64,000 bases of DNA from Gymnothorax reevesii (Eukaryota; Chordata; Actinopteri; Anguilliformes; Muraenidae), in assembly GCA_029721435.1 (NCBI GenBank), contig CM056584.1, positions 11,236,739 to 11,300,738 of the forward strand. The letters are read 5' to 3'. Below are positions 50,980-61,849 of the stretch, in pieces (position 1 is the first letter of the stretch; each line of letters opens with the position of its first letter). The notes under the pieces were generated by a model. The model was not told the origin of the DNA. It saw nothing but the letters and a program-made list of their open reading frames with translations, and searched no databases. The position numbers were made by a program, and so were the translations under genes.

Positions 50980-53900
50980 TGTATGCACACATACAAACAC
51001 ACACCCACCTGCACGATGGTGTCCAGGTTCTGACGTGATGTGGACACGGTGTTGATGACCGAAGTGGGGCCCATGGTTACCACGGTGACGTGATGCGGCA
51101 ACGGAGGCAAGGCTGGTGCAGGCACGATGACCGTAGCGTGGTGGGTGGGAGCAGGGGGCGTGGCAGGGGCGAGCACCTGGGGGAGGAGCCATCACACATT
51201 CATGATTTATCGAGAAAATACCATCCAGACACTGCTTTTATCACACAGTGAATAAATATCAAGTATTTAATGAAACAACTACTTTTCTTGGACAAAAAGA
51301 CAACATAAGTAGGCTTTGTTAACAGCAGCAAGCCAAACTAAAGCAGATAAAATAAACCATCTGAACTTTTGTAACATCACACTGACAACGAGCCAGGAGC
51401 GGCCCTCTAGTGGACAGAGGCGAAATTGCATCGGAAAGACATTGAGCTTATGATTGCCATTTATCAGTTGCTGTGGTGGGAGCCCCACACTGCTGGAGAC
51501 TCGGAGACACACATCACACAGCATGATCACTGCCTTCGCTGAATAACCGCACCGAGTAAAATCAGGAAAAACACGCAAAAAACACGCAAATCTGGAAAAA
51601 GGCCTGAGGCAAAAGCGTTATTCTGGGCTAGACTTAGCGCAGTTCACTCCGTAATCCCCCTCCAATCGTGATGTCAGTGCATGTGTGTTTATATGGTGTG
51701 TGTGTGTGTGTGTTACCTTTGGGCTGTGGGAGGACTCCCTGTCCAACTTCTCTTGTTGCTGCTGCAGCCGGAGCAGAGTCTGTGTGTGAACATGCTGCTC
51801 CTGAACCTGCTGCGCGATCACCTTCAGCTTCTCAGGGTACAGGTGAGCATCCAAAGAGCGGATCTGCACACACACACACACACAGTTATACCACAATACA
51901 GTTCCTTCAATTGACAACCACGCGCTTGCAAGTGCACACATTCCTCCCCCCCCCCCATGCAACATTACAGCAATTCATTATGGATTTATGATAAATCAGC
52001 CGTATTCAAAAACTCAACAACCTGAATTATTTGCCCAGTTTTCCAAACACATACAAGCGTTTGGAAAAAAAAACCCAGACAGATCAAGGTGTAAATTCTC
52101 AGCCAGGCACACTTGAGTTTCACGAGGGCAGTGATTTAGAGGCAGTGATTTAGGTTTGAAGCACTAAAAACGGGCAGCGAGCAGCGGCACGCGCTTTCCC
52201 CAGAGACCGATAGAGCGAGTGCCAGAACGAGGACTTGTCCCTGGTCACACTTGTGTGGCTATAAATTCCTCGTATTGTGGGTCTAATCCTGAGGTTCCCA
52301 ACTGTACAGCTGCAATCAATGTGCAAGTTGGAGCCTCATTCTGACCCTGTTGTTACTGCATGAGTGGAGCGGAATCCAGCACCCGTACTGACCCTTTTAA
52401 CAGTGCAGTGAAAATATCTGTCCCCTTTCAGATTTCTCCTATTTTTGCATAATTGCCACACTTAAATGTTACAGATCATAAGACTCATAATATACTGCCC
52501 AGTCAAAAAAAAGTCACACACTTAAATACTTGGTTGGACCGCGTTTGGCTTTGATTATAGCCAACATTCACCATAGCATCGATTCCACGAGCTTAGGCAA
52601 TGACATAACATTTATTTCTGTCCAAAGTTGCATTAATTTTCTGCCATGATCTTATATTGATGAGGAAAGTCGGCTCAAGTCCAGTTGGGTTTTGCAGCAG
52701 GTCAATGATCCGAAGCACACAAACAAGCCCATCTCTGAATTTGTCAAAAGAAATAAAACGGAAGTTTTGGAGAGGGCAAGTCAAAGTCCAAATGTGAATC
52801 TGATTGAGATGCTGTGACATGAGCTCATGCAAAGATGAGTGAGCCCAAATTCCACCACCACAATGTAAGAGACACTGACAGTCGATGAAAGCGTTAAATT
52901 GCAGTTCTTTTCTTTTCCAAGGCAGGTGGCACAACCAGTCATCTGGTTTAGGGTGTGTGTGTGTTGGGGGGGATCATTTTTTCATATGGGTAATATTGGT
53001 TTTGAGTAACTCTTAACCATCAATAAGTGAAATGATTCAAAAAGCTGAAGTTAGTGCCAACTTTCATTATCCTTGCCTTACTAAAATTAGTTGGATGATC
53101 TGAAAAACTCCCTTAAGTGACAATCAGAAATAGAAGAATAAATCAGGTGAGGGGCAAATTCTTTCTCACAGCACGACAGATAAGGTTTAGAACTCACTGG
53201 CCTCCGATGATCCTTCTCTGAGATGTTATTTGAATGGTGTGTTCAACTCAGTAAAATGCGCTGCATCATAAACCTGCTTGCACATTTCAAAGCAGAGATA
53301 TAAATCCTCTCCCAGCCGGGGGCTAAGCTACACTTCACACCTGCCCGAGTACAGCACCGACACATGGAAAAGACCTGTCCTGCGTCCTGTCCATCAAATC
53401 AACCGAAATAAGACGTCAAGATGGCAGGTGTGGAGCAACCAGAAATCCCAGCTCAGGCCGCAGCCCTGGGACGGGGTGATGGAGAATTCAGGCGAAACAC
53501 AAAACATGACTTTTCACCAACACAAGATGGCTCACATCTCCCCCACAGGTCCTCCAATCTTCTCAAAACAGACAAAATCTGTGCCTTCCAAACACTGTCC
53601 ACCTCCAGCACACACTAGAACCCAGGCTATAATAGTTCCAATAGTCTTTTTAGCTGAGTAAAGTTCCTCCCTCCCAGGAAATGACCCAGAATTATTTACA
53701 CAGCAGCCATGATAAGGGTGTTTGATTTCACTAAATGCAAAGGAAAGGCGCTTCAATGCATCCTAACTTATCACCTTTAACACTGAACCATCCTTTACAA
53801 AAGAAAGGAGATAATGCCGCCCCACAACACCGTGTGGCTGCAAAATTTCGAGCGATGACCATTCACCGAGCCAATCCCGATAAGAAGCGAACATGACGCG

Positions 53901-56900
53901 CCAGAGACGCATGATCACGTTGCCTAGCATAAGCGAATTTGGATTCCCTTATTAGCGCAGTTGTCTTCCTAGGCCGTTATGGATTCCCCGCCATACCTTT
54001 GCTTTGCCTCATGACTTCTCCCATCGAGGTTAAAGTAAAGAGGTCAGGAAGTAGATTAGAGGACGTAATCCTTTTAATAATTTCAATGCAGCCCCAGAAA
54101 TGGAATGGCCAGATTCAAAAAGCTAAAAAAATCACAGTGGCGAATCAAGTAAGATCCAAGTGCTCCGTCCTCATGGATTAAACAATCAGCTCAACTCTAC
54201 AGCCAAGAGACAGAACTACAGAGAGGTCAAGGGAGGGGAAAAAACTTTGCAGATACTTTGCCTTCAGACCCCTTTCAAACATATGATTTAGTCTTATTTT
54301 CAGACAAAATATTATATTTTCTCTCTCAGGTAGAAAATTTAATGTGCTTTTCAAGTGCAATTTTTTATTTTTTGGCGGTGGCTATTTTGACATCCAGTCA
54401 TAATCTTACTCCTATTAGCTATTCTTACGAGCTTCCGTCTGTGCATGTGCAATGCAAGAAATTTGACCTTAGACCTACAAACTATTTTATACGGTCTATA
54501 CATATAACACGGCATTAGCTATAATGTACCAGCTGACGTAAGCTAGTGAGACAGCTAGAACATTACTTATATTTGCGAGCTACTTGCTTCACTTAGGCAG
54601 CGGGTTAAGGAGTTACAAAAGTGTAATTTTTGGTTCAACGTTCGCTCGTTAATATTCGGGGAGCCATCTGGTCGTCACTCTTGGCAATCAGTAGTCGGTA
54701 GTGATTCGTGTCGTGTAGAAGAGCTGATTAGCTGCATGAAGTTTGTCCTTGCAAAAAATTTTAGAGCACAAGTTGGCTTATAAGTCAGCCCAAGTTAGCT
54801 AGATAACAGCTAACGCTATCTGGCTTGAGTAAGCCACATGCTGACTAACTTTAAGTTAGCTGGCTAGCCGGTCTAGTAACGTTAGCCATAGGGAATGCAT
54901 CGAAAGCAGCCTGTTTCCACAACAGCCAGTGAGTTGCAATGCCCCCAAAAGGCTGAATTTCCTACACTGTGCATGCGGAAATGGAAGTTAGTAAGAAGAG
55001 CAAATTAGAGTAAGTTTACGACTGGCGTAAAAATAACCACTGCCTTCTTTTTTTACCCAACTGGCAAACCCTGAAGTGAGTTGAATTTTAATTCCCTCAC
55101 CAGACTGACTCATACACACACTCCCCCCCCCCTCACCTGGTCCTCCAGCATCATGCGCACCGAGCGCTCCTTATCCAGCTGCTGCCGGAGCTCGATCATC
55201 TCCCGACGGAGATCGTCCGCCTTCTCCTCCTCCAGGATGTCCGGGGAGCCGATTCCTTCATCCTTCTCCTCCGTGCGCCTCCTCTTGGGCGAGGAGCCGC
55301 CAAACTCCTGCTGAAGAGAGAGAGGGAGAGGGAGAGAGAGTCAGTGAAACGGGACTGATGAGCGGGAGAAGTTTACAGCAATGCAGTGAAACCTCTCCCA
55401 CAACCCCCAAACGCTTACAGCGCGATGTAGCGTGTAGCCCCTCCAGATCGCGTTCCAAAAGCTGCCTTGTCAGTCGGTTTCTGCATTATCCTTCCAATTT
55501 ACAGCCATGTTTTTTGGTTCCTTTGCTCGCTAGCGTTGTGGCGTGCTGGCGTTTGAGCTCATCAATGACCAGCCAATTACCTCAGCGCAGGAAAACACAA
55601 TACCTCAACCCTTTCGAGAGCAACCTTTTTTTTTGATGGGAAGGCAATGATCTGAAACAGCAGCCGTTTAGTTGTTAGTTAAGGCTGTCACTTAAGTATT
55701 AGAATATTCTAGTAAGGAACACAGTTGCCCATCTAATGTTCAGTCTTCCCACAGCTGAATAGATCAAGTAAACATGGACATTTCAAGACATTTGGACTTT
55801 TTGCTTTAGTTTGTTCAATGTACCTATAAGGTACATGATGTCAAAAGAATTCGCGACTCACCTATTAGTTTCAATGGAATTTTGCAAGAAGGAACCAGAT
55901 ATAGATCGAACAAAAAGTGCCCAACTTTAACAGTATTTATTTCAAAATCACAGAGTGTCACGAAATGTCAATCTTTACTTGATGTGTTCACATATATTTC
56001 TGATCCTACGTCTCCAAGGGTTAAACACTGCAGTCCTCTAACAGCTTTACACACTGATCTGAGGCGACCTTTTAGTTTGCAGGGCACAGGGCTGAAGACT
56101 TTCGCCAAAAAACTTTCAGCAACCCAAGCCCTTCCTGTCAAGTGTACGATTTTTAAATTTTGCGAAATTGAGTGTTTGTCAAGGACCTCAGACACCCTGT
56201 AATGCCCCCCCAGTGATGGGGGTGAGGAGGAGGAGTCACCTGCAGGGGCCCGGGGGCCACACATCTCACCTGGATGAAGCGCTTGAGCTGTGTGTTCTGC
56301 TGCAGGAGCCTGGTTTTCTCCTGCTCCAAAGAGAAGATGTACTCCGCAGTCTGCTGCAATATGGCCGCCTGCGGAGGGACGACATTTCATGTAAATGCAG
56401 GAGGTGGCGTGATCCAGGGGGACAAAGCCGTAAATACAAGCTCAGCAAAGCCCAAACTACAATCGGCCAACAAATAACATTGATTTGAACCTTGGGTTCA
56501 GATTCTAGTCCCAGTATTCAGTGAATCCTGCACCCACCCATGGGGTCGTTCATGGTATATTTACGATGATATTTGGGTGACATCAAGATTATGCCCTCGG
56601 GACTACATACAGATTGACTCAATTCGGTGGGGATTTTTAGGGCTGTAGTTCAGCTGTTATTTGCAAGGATCCTACCAAGTGACTGTTTGTCCTTGTCTGA
56701 CTGCTTTGACTCGTGACAACAGTTGTTTGTTTTTTTTTGCTGTTTGGAATTGTTTTTTTTAATTATTTTGACCTCTTTTCCCGACTTTCCTTAATTTATT
56801 TTGCCGCTTTTGCGACCGATGCATCAACAACTCAGTCACCGGCGACGTGACCCTTTGGGAGTCTGTTCGTATGCTCACCTTGCTCTAGCGACTTATCTAG

Positions 56901-57387
56901 CTAAGTGCTGCTGGCCAGCCCTCTTTTTAAGTAGACATATGCTGCTAATTACTAGCAATCGATTTAATAGGAAACACCTGTGTAGAGACTTAGAAGTTCA
57001 GAGACTTCAAAGCTGAAGCCATTTTCTGGGGTGCTTCTGACATTTTGTCCCCCTCCTGCACATTTATTGCGAACAGACATCTCCGCCTCGCACATACCAA
57101 CACACTTCACTCATACAAAAAGACACATGCATCACAAACATAAAAGGGCATCAAAACACTCACACAGATGTGCGCACGCACACACACACACACACACACA
57201 GATTAACAGCGAGGGTCAGACCTTGCTGAGTTTCTCTCCGTCGCTGTGTGGGATGAGAGTCTTGAGGGACTGGAAGCCTGCGTTGATGCTCTGCATGCGC
57301 CGGCGCTCGTTGCTATTGGCGATCTCGCGTCGAATGCGGCGCTCTTGGTCCCGCGCCGTCTCAGGGGTCAAAGGGATATTAGCCAAA
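48705..57387 (-). CDS. TFAP4: Transcription factor AP-4, exons 2-7 (5' end outside window)
   Basis: AP-4 is a bHLH leucine-zipper factor that binds CAGCTG E-boxes as a homodimer. Minus-strand exons are 57222-57387, 56270-56368, 55137-55310, 51717-51863, 51009-51176 and 48705-48854, giving 55+33+58+49+56+49 = 300 residues, then TGA. In order: SLANIPLTPE lead, basic region RRIRREIANSNERRRM, helix-loop-helix, first zipper (LEQEKTRLLQQNTQLKRF), basic KRRR segment, second zipper (LRREMIELRQQLDKERSVRM), Gln-rich part, Pro/His part, VSTSRQNLDTIVQAIQHIEG, and an acidic tail. The human protein has the same domain order and exon-like blocks, with a longer acidic tail (about 64 against 49 residues). The first exon (about 30 residues) is beyond 64000. 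Confidence 0.97.
48977..49190. mobile_element. Short MITE-like element with about 40-bp inverted repeats
   Basis: The left end reads ttcctggtcctgaagagccg then caatctctgctgg; the complement of the right end reads tcctggtcctggagtcgcag then gatctgctag. About 215 bp with no coding capacity. It lies roughly 120-335 nt from the exon 7 acceptor. Confidence 0.6.
49840..50745. mobile_element. piggyBac-like MITE with TTAA target site
   Basis: The body starts CCCTCAAGCGACTGAGT and ends ACTCGGTCGCTTGAGGG, an inverted repeat with one mismatch, and TTAA flanks both sides (49836-49839 and 50746-50749). The TTAA duplication and CCCT...AGGG ends are hallmarks of piggyBac. The 906-bp interior has no transposase. 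It holds several copies of a GGGGTCAT-ATGACCCC palindrome and an inserted gacagacagacagacacaca segment (50339-50362). Confidence 0.85.
49857..49874. repeat. 18-bp perfect palindrome in the piggyBac-like MITE, copy 1
   Basis: GGGGTCATTAATGACCCC, its own reverse complement. Related copies: 50023-50040 (GGGGTCATTTATGACCCC), 50506-50523 (GGGGTCATAAATGACCCC), 50686-50702 (ends changed), and a right half at 50279-50288. Confidence 0.95.
50939..50978. repeat. (CA)n microsatellite near TFAP4 exon 6 donor
   Basis: About 20 CA units. On the transcript strand this is (GT)n, about 30 nt after the exon 6 donor, continuing a GT-rich stretch that starts at the donor itself. Confidence 0.95.
51009..51176 (-). 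CDS. TFAP4: TFAP4 exon 6
   Basis: The exon encodes VLAPATPPAPTHHATVIVPA, PALPPLPHHVTVVTMGPTSV and INTVSTSRQNLDTIVQ, the proline/histidine-rich transactivation part and the conserved TSRQNLDTIVQ block. Acceptor cctcccccag, donor CAG|gtgggt, both phase 0. Confidence 0.95.
51177..51716 (-). other. TFAP4 intron 5
   Basis: A 540-nt intron. In the transcript a (CA)n begins 5 nt after the donor AAG|gtaacacaca (51693-51712 on the map). The remainder is unremarkable. Confidence 0.85.
51717..51863 (-). CDS. TFAP4: TFAP4 exon 5
   Basis: The exon encodes IRSLDAHLYPEKLKVIAQQV, then QEQHVHTQTLLRLQQQQEKL and DRESSHSPK: the end of the second zipper and the Gln-rich segment. The acceptor is gtgtgtgcag, where the pyrimidine tract is replaced by (TG)n; the donor is AAG|gtaaca. 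Phase 0 at both sides. Confidence 0.95.
52390..53175 (+). mobile_element. Mosaic of Tc1-like transposon remnants
   Basis: The outer ends resemble the 28 kb element: cagtgaaaatatctgtcccc on the left, and the complement of the right end is gctgtgagaaagaatttgcc. Inside, the plus strand keeps NDPKHTNKPISEF and SQSPNVNLIEML, a Tc1 transposase C-terminal half. At 52489-52600 a second Tc1-type terminal fragment is seen (actgcccagtcaaaaaaaag, ggttggaccgcgtttggctt), suggesting nesting of a different subfamily. Confidence 0.7.
52690..52870 (+). pseudogene. Tc1-like transposase C-terminal fragment
   Basis: Reads NDPKHTNKPISEFVKRNKTE then VLERASQSPNVNLIEML with stops soon after. It holds the second catalytic Asp block (NDPKH) and the catalytic Glu (LIEML, as in NPIEMLW of relatives). 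Too decayed to be functional. Confidence 0.7.
55137..55310 (-). CDS. TFAP4: TFAP4 exon 4
   Basis: The exon encodes QEFGGSSPKRRRTEEKDEGI, GSPDILEEEKADDLRREMIE and LRQQLDKERSVRMMLEDQ, holding the SSPKRRR basic patch, the DEGIGSPDI acidic block and most of the second leucine zipper. The acceptor is a tandem CAGCAG; use of the second AG would drop the first Gln, giving the junction seen in human (FIQ-E). Donor CAG|gtgagg. Confidence 0.95.
55311..56269 (-). other. TFAP4 intron 3
   Basis: A 959-nt intron, donor CAG|gtgaga, acceptor ctctcttcag with a good pyrimidine tract. No other feature seen. Confidence 0.85.
56270..56368 (-). CDS. TFAP4: TFAP4 exon 3
   Basis: The exon encodes AAILQQTAEYIFSLEQEKTR and LLQQNTQLKRFIQ: second helix of the HLH and the first leucine zipper. 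Acceptor cctccgcag, donor CAG|gtgaga, phase 0. The 33 codons are almost identical to the human protein. Confidence 0.97.
56369..57221 (-). other. TFAP4 intron 2
   Basis: An 853-nt intron with donor AAG|gtctga. In the transcript a (GT)n tract (57177-57200 on the map) lies about 20 nt after the donor. Otherwise nothing seen. Confidence 0.85.
57177..57200. repeat. (CA)n microsatellite near TFAP4 exon 2 donor
   Basis: About 11 CA units, (GT)n on the transcript strand, starting about 21 nt after the donor. Confidence 0.9.
57222..57387 (-). CDS. TFAP4: TFAP4 exon 2, bHLH DNA-binding region
   Basis: The exon encodes LANIPLTPETARDQERRIRR, then EIANSNERRRMQSINAGFQS and LKTLIPHSDGEKLSK. The basic region keeps the E-box contact pattern (N..ER.R), followed by helix 1 and the loop. 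It begins with one base completing a Ser codon (AG|T type) from exon 1, so the upstream intron is phase 2. Acceptor cgctgcag, preceded in the transcript by a C12 run; donor AAG|gtctga. Confidence 0.97.
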
Positions 57388-57599
57388 CTGCAGCGTGTTT
57401 GGGGGGGGGGGTTGACACACGGAGGAGACTGGGGTTAATTCGCTACACAGGAAGCCAGACACAGGAAGTCGGACAACGACTTCCTGTTTCAGCAGAGTAC
57501 ATTCCACTTCAAACACATCCTGACGAATGCAGAATGTGTTGTTAACAGATGAACACCTACCACCACCGTCTAAAAAATTAAAATCGAGGCGCAAACTCC

Positions 57600-57660
57600 T
57601 GTCAAGTGGTTAAAGTGTTAGATTGAAACCAAGCAAGTTGGTGATTCAAACCCCTGTGTT
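57600..57660 (+). mobile_element. tRNA-like SINE head
   Basis: GTCAAGTGGTTAAAGTGTTA resembles an A box and ttggtgattcaaacccc a B box, at the usual 35-40 nt spacing. No tRNA fold is expected; the following body was not assigned. Confidence 0.4.
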
Positions 57661-59811
57661 GCAGCTAAAAGTACAATGAAGCTTTCGGCATTTTAAAATA
57701 TCCATAGCCACACCAACAGGACTGGCCAAAGATCAGCTGGATCGACAGCCAGCTGCTTTGACAATAAGTGTCAGCAAAATAATGTAAACATGGCAGCTTT
57801 TACAGCAGATTCTTGCTGGATTTAAATTCCTTAAAAAATTCACAGAATGTTTGAGAAAGCACAACCCCTAGAATCCGGCGTCACCAAGAAACAAACAGAC
57901 CATGTGCCTGAACAAAAACATAATTCTCAAAAGATCAACTCGCACGGTCAAAATGAAAGTGGAAGTAGACAATTTCTCTTTGCACGTCAAAGCACAAGCA
58001 GAGAAAAAAAACAAAACAGAAACAAGGCATTTCTCCATTTTTGTTTAACGTGGGTTATTGACAATTTCTCTGAGGAAAAAAAGTGGCACAGAGTAAAACT
58101 CCCAGAAAAACTCTGCACACAAGATGCATTGAAGTCTCTGATTGGCTCGAGTGAACACACACCTTGTTCTCATGCCATTGCTACGATTTAGACCAAAACT
58201 CCATAAAAACCTGCAGACACTGTAGCCCTCCACAGCTGGAGTATGACACCACTGGTTTACACCATCATCGCAACAGATATAAGGGGTAATGAAGTTCCAT
58301 CAGACCACTGACCCAGTACTCCCAATCCCCCTCTGACCCAGCCTGCCTCACAAATTCAAACCCAACTCCCGGTTCCGATAATGACGAATTTGAAGTGTGC
58401 ACTAGTGTGCATCGATGACTGGTTAAGGCATCCCCATCTCTTTTTAAGCTTCAAGAGAATGCTCAGGAGTTGGGCTATAACCATTAACTGATCTAAGTTG
58501 TCAACTATTTTGATAAACGATTCAGTCAATTTCAAGCAACAATGTCAAACTTAGGCTGGTCCCAGTTTCCAAAATGTACAGATTTTCTACTTTTTATTTA
58601 TTTTTTCTTATGATAAAATTTGTGATTGTGTGACTAATCGCAATTCTGTGTGACTGAATGTCACACATTCACATTATACCACGCCATGAGAGTGGGGATG
58701 AGGCCAAAGATAGGCAACGGTACGTCACATGATAAACCGCAAACTGTTGTTCTGTACCATCCCACGACATGACCTGCAAGCAGGGTGACTAACTGATAAC
58801 ATTTTTTCTACTTTTTTTTTACTCGAATCGATCATCAAACTGTGACAAAAAGAGACTTTTCAGAAGCATTTTTGGAGATGTGTTTTAATAAGCAACTTGG
58901 CAATAATTCCACCTTCAACAGACCACAGATACAGGGAGAGGTGAGCACGTACTGGCATATAACGGGGAGCCTCTGAAGAGTGGCACGATTATGACAGTTA
59001 TACATGCGGTGAGAGACCACAAAGCCAGTATAAGCATTGGATGCACACACCTCAGGGGAAATCACCACCATGGCAGCCCCATTAGTTGCCAACGCCAGGT
59101 CCTTATCAGTGAATGCTCAGCCGTTTTCAGCGCAAACACGGGAACAATGCCCCAGCCCTACACATAAAAAGGGGGAGGGGAAATGACTTCCTTTTTGCCC
59201 ACGTACAGGGGCCAGTGCTCCCCCTACATGGACCTCCCCCCCAATACGTGCAGAAGGCAGGAAGTGGGATCATTAACGATAATTACGCCCGGATAAATGG
59301 CGACGCTGCCGGCCTGAGTCATCTCTACCTCGACTGAGCCAAAGCTTTCAGATACACTTACATTGGGAAAATAATCGTTCACCCCTAATTGTGCTTTTTT
59401 TAAACCAATATTACATTTGCAATTTCATAAGAGATTTCTTTAAAGTCCCTTCCCCTCCATATTGACGAAGCATAAGCCAAAATAAACCTTTTTGCTGCAT
59501 AACCACCATGACATTGGGCACCAATAACTTACTAACCCCATTAAACCTGAACAGACCCATACACAGGAGCTTCAAACGCAGCTGATGTATTCAAACCTGT
59601 GGAACTTCAGGCCAATTTCAAAATTTTAGTGGAGATCACAAGGTTTCCAATGATCTTAAATATGTCCTGCTGAATTATTGAAAAGTGTATAAAATGATGT
59701 GCAAGATCGAGATATTTCATGTGATGCAGAGGCTAAAAAACATGTCCGGGGTTTAAACATTTCTGACAATAAAAGCATGATGTTGCATCAGTGAAGCACT
59801 GCAACCAGAAT

Positions 59812-61520
59812 ATGAGCCATTCCAGCTCAAATGGACCAGGGGGTGATTTTTGCTCCAATAGTTGCTATGTGTGCATGGACACAAATCCCAAAATTTTGGC
59901 AGCCAACTCCAACTGGTCACAAAATGGCAGCAATTTTAAAAATCGCCTTTTACGCGCGTCGCGACGTGCCCTCCCACTTTTTTCAAACCCCTTTTTTGCA
60001 ATAAATCAAAAACTATAGCACCTATTGGCACCGAAATTGGCAGTCTTATGTAGTTTTACTGCCTTGAAACAAAAACATAGCATCAGTTGTAGTGGGCTCT
60101 CATTCGTTATTTAAGGCAGTGGTCTTCAGGGTCATTCCTGGGGACCCACTGTGTGCTGGCTTTTGTTCCAACTGCAATTTTAATTGCAGATTTTTAATAA
60201 GCTGTTAATTCGTTATTTTTATATATGTAAATATTTGTGCATTTAATATTTAGAGCAGTTATGCGCCCTCTTAACTCACCTTAACCCACATTGCAATGTA
60301 TTGGAAATAACAGTATAAAATGAGGGAACACAATCTAACTAATCAAATTAAAGATGTAGTTGGCTCCTAATTTTGGAAAACAGATTGGTACATCATGACA
60401 AATTTATTCGACAAGCAAATGATAAAAAGTCAAACCAGCTTTGTGTTACGTCAATCTAATTAAGTTCACCTGAAGTTTTTGGATTTTCCCCAGTGTCTAA
60501 TTTGGTCTGCTTGAAATGTTTTATTCCTTAAAATTTCTTACATATAGATATATAGCAGTATAGATATAATCACACCATCTTCTAGGGTATTTTATTCTTC
60601 GTGGCATGTATGGATGTTTCTATGTAATTAACAACTCTAAACATGAAAAACACCTAATTAAGACATCAACAGCTTGTTAAAAATCTGCAATTACAATTGC
60701 AGTTGGAACAAAAACCAGCAGACAGTGGGTCCCCAGGAACAACGTTTAAAACCACTGGCTTAGTGAATGAGAGCTCACTTCAACTGATGCTATGTTTTGG
60801 TTTCAAGGCAGTAAACAAGTGCCATTTATGTGACCTCTTACAGAGTCAGAAGGTACCTGGGTACAGATTGTGCAGATCAAATCCATGCTAGATTACTAGG
60901 CTACAAACTGCTGACCTTTTGCTATAGTTTTGCAATATCCCTATAGATACTACTATATGCTCTGTAAACGTGTGTATATATGGCGGCATTGTTTTCACAA
61001 AATATCTATTTTACGTTTTGGAGGATTACATCAAAACAGAGCAGAACACTTCTCTAATTTTTTGATATTATAGAATTGAAGTGATGATGAGCATAAAATA
61101 AGTTCCATTTTGATATCAGGTGGCTACATTGAGATAACAGGGGCCAAAGTTCAGAAACCCCAAAAAGGGTTTTCATCCAATAGTTTCCAAACCATATGAG
61201 CGATCGTTTATTTGACTGCAGATTCAGAATCAGCATGAAAAATTACACAAGATTGCCAATTTTGGTGCCAATAGGTGCTATAGTTTTTGATTTTAGCAAA
61301 AAAAAGGGTTTGAAAAAACTGGGAGGGCATGTCGCGATGCACGTAAAAGGAAATTTTTAAAATGGCTGCCATTTTGTAACCAGTTGGAGTTGGCAGCCAA
61401 AATTTTTGTCATTTTTGTCCATGTACATATAGCAACTGCTGGTGGAAAAATCAGGACAATCTCAGAGATGGTGGTAACAAATGCCCAGGCTACTGGTCCA
61501 TTTGAGATGGAATGGCCCAT
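59812..61520. mobile_element. 1.7-kb foldback element with nested inverted repeats
   Basis: Outer arms: 59812-60055 mirrors about 61245-61520 (shared tcaaatggaccag, ggcagccaactccaactggt, tcgcgac, aaaactatagcacctattgg). Inner arms: 60055-60220 mirrors about 60650-60815 (ttttactgccttgaaac, acatagcatcagttg, tggggacccactgt, ttgttccaactgcaatt). The right side has about 435 bp (60815-61245) lacking on the left. No transposase. Termini resemble the 11769-12931 element. TA abuts both ends. Confidence 0.8.
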
Positions 61521-61849
61521 ATAGAAAACGCATGTGTCCAACAACATTGAAGAAAAAAAATAATAATTTTTTTCTGACAATGAACGGTCTAACAAAATTA
61601 ACTCTTATCTTCTCACTTATGTTAAGGGGTTAACTTGACCTTCAACTTAGCCTTCAAGTTGGAATGACAAACTCATATGACAACGTATAAATTGGTATGA
61701 AAACAAATGGAGCTGAAAAAACACAAACCAAAACTAGGCTTTTGCCGTTGGAGACGACGACTTGGGGTATATCCCCGAATGCCCCCAATCCTCCAATTCC
61801 CAAATCCTTAAATAGACCTTGAATAGACTTTCATTTGAACTTAATTTCA

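Larger units (their letters stand above)
48855..51008 (-). other. TFAP4 intron 6
   Basis: Donor CAG|gtgggt, acceptor catacag. It contains a short MITE (48977-49190), a TTAA-flanked piggyBac-like MITE (49840-50745) and a (CA)n at 50939-50978 close to the exon 6 donor. The rest (49200-49830) holds only a tRNA-like ggcggttcaaacctcg motif near 49226. Confidence 0.85.
51864..55136 (-). other. TFAP4 intron 4
   Basis: A 3.3 kb intron beginning with donor CAG|gtgagg and ending in the (TG)n acceptor. It contains a mosaic of Tc1-like remnants (52390-53175). 53180-54500 shows nothing; 54500-54900 is rich in GTTAGC/GCTAGC words without clear structure. Confidence 0.85.
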
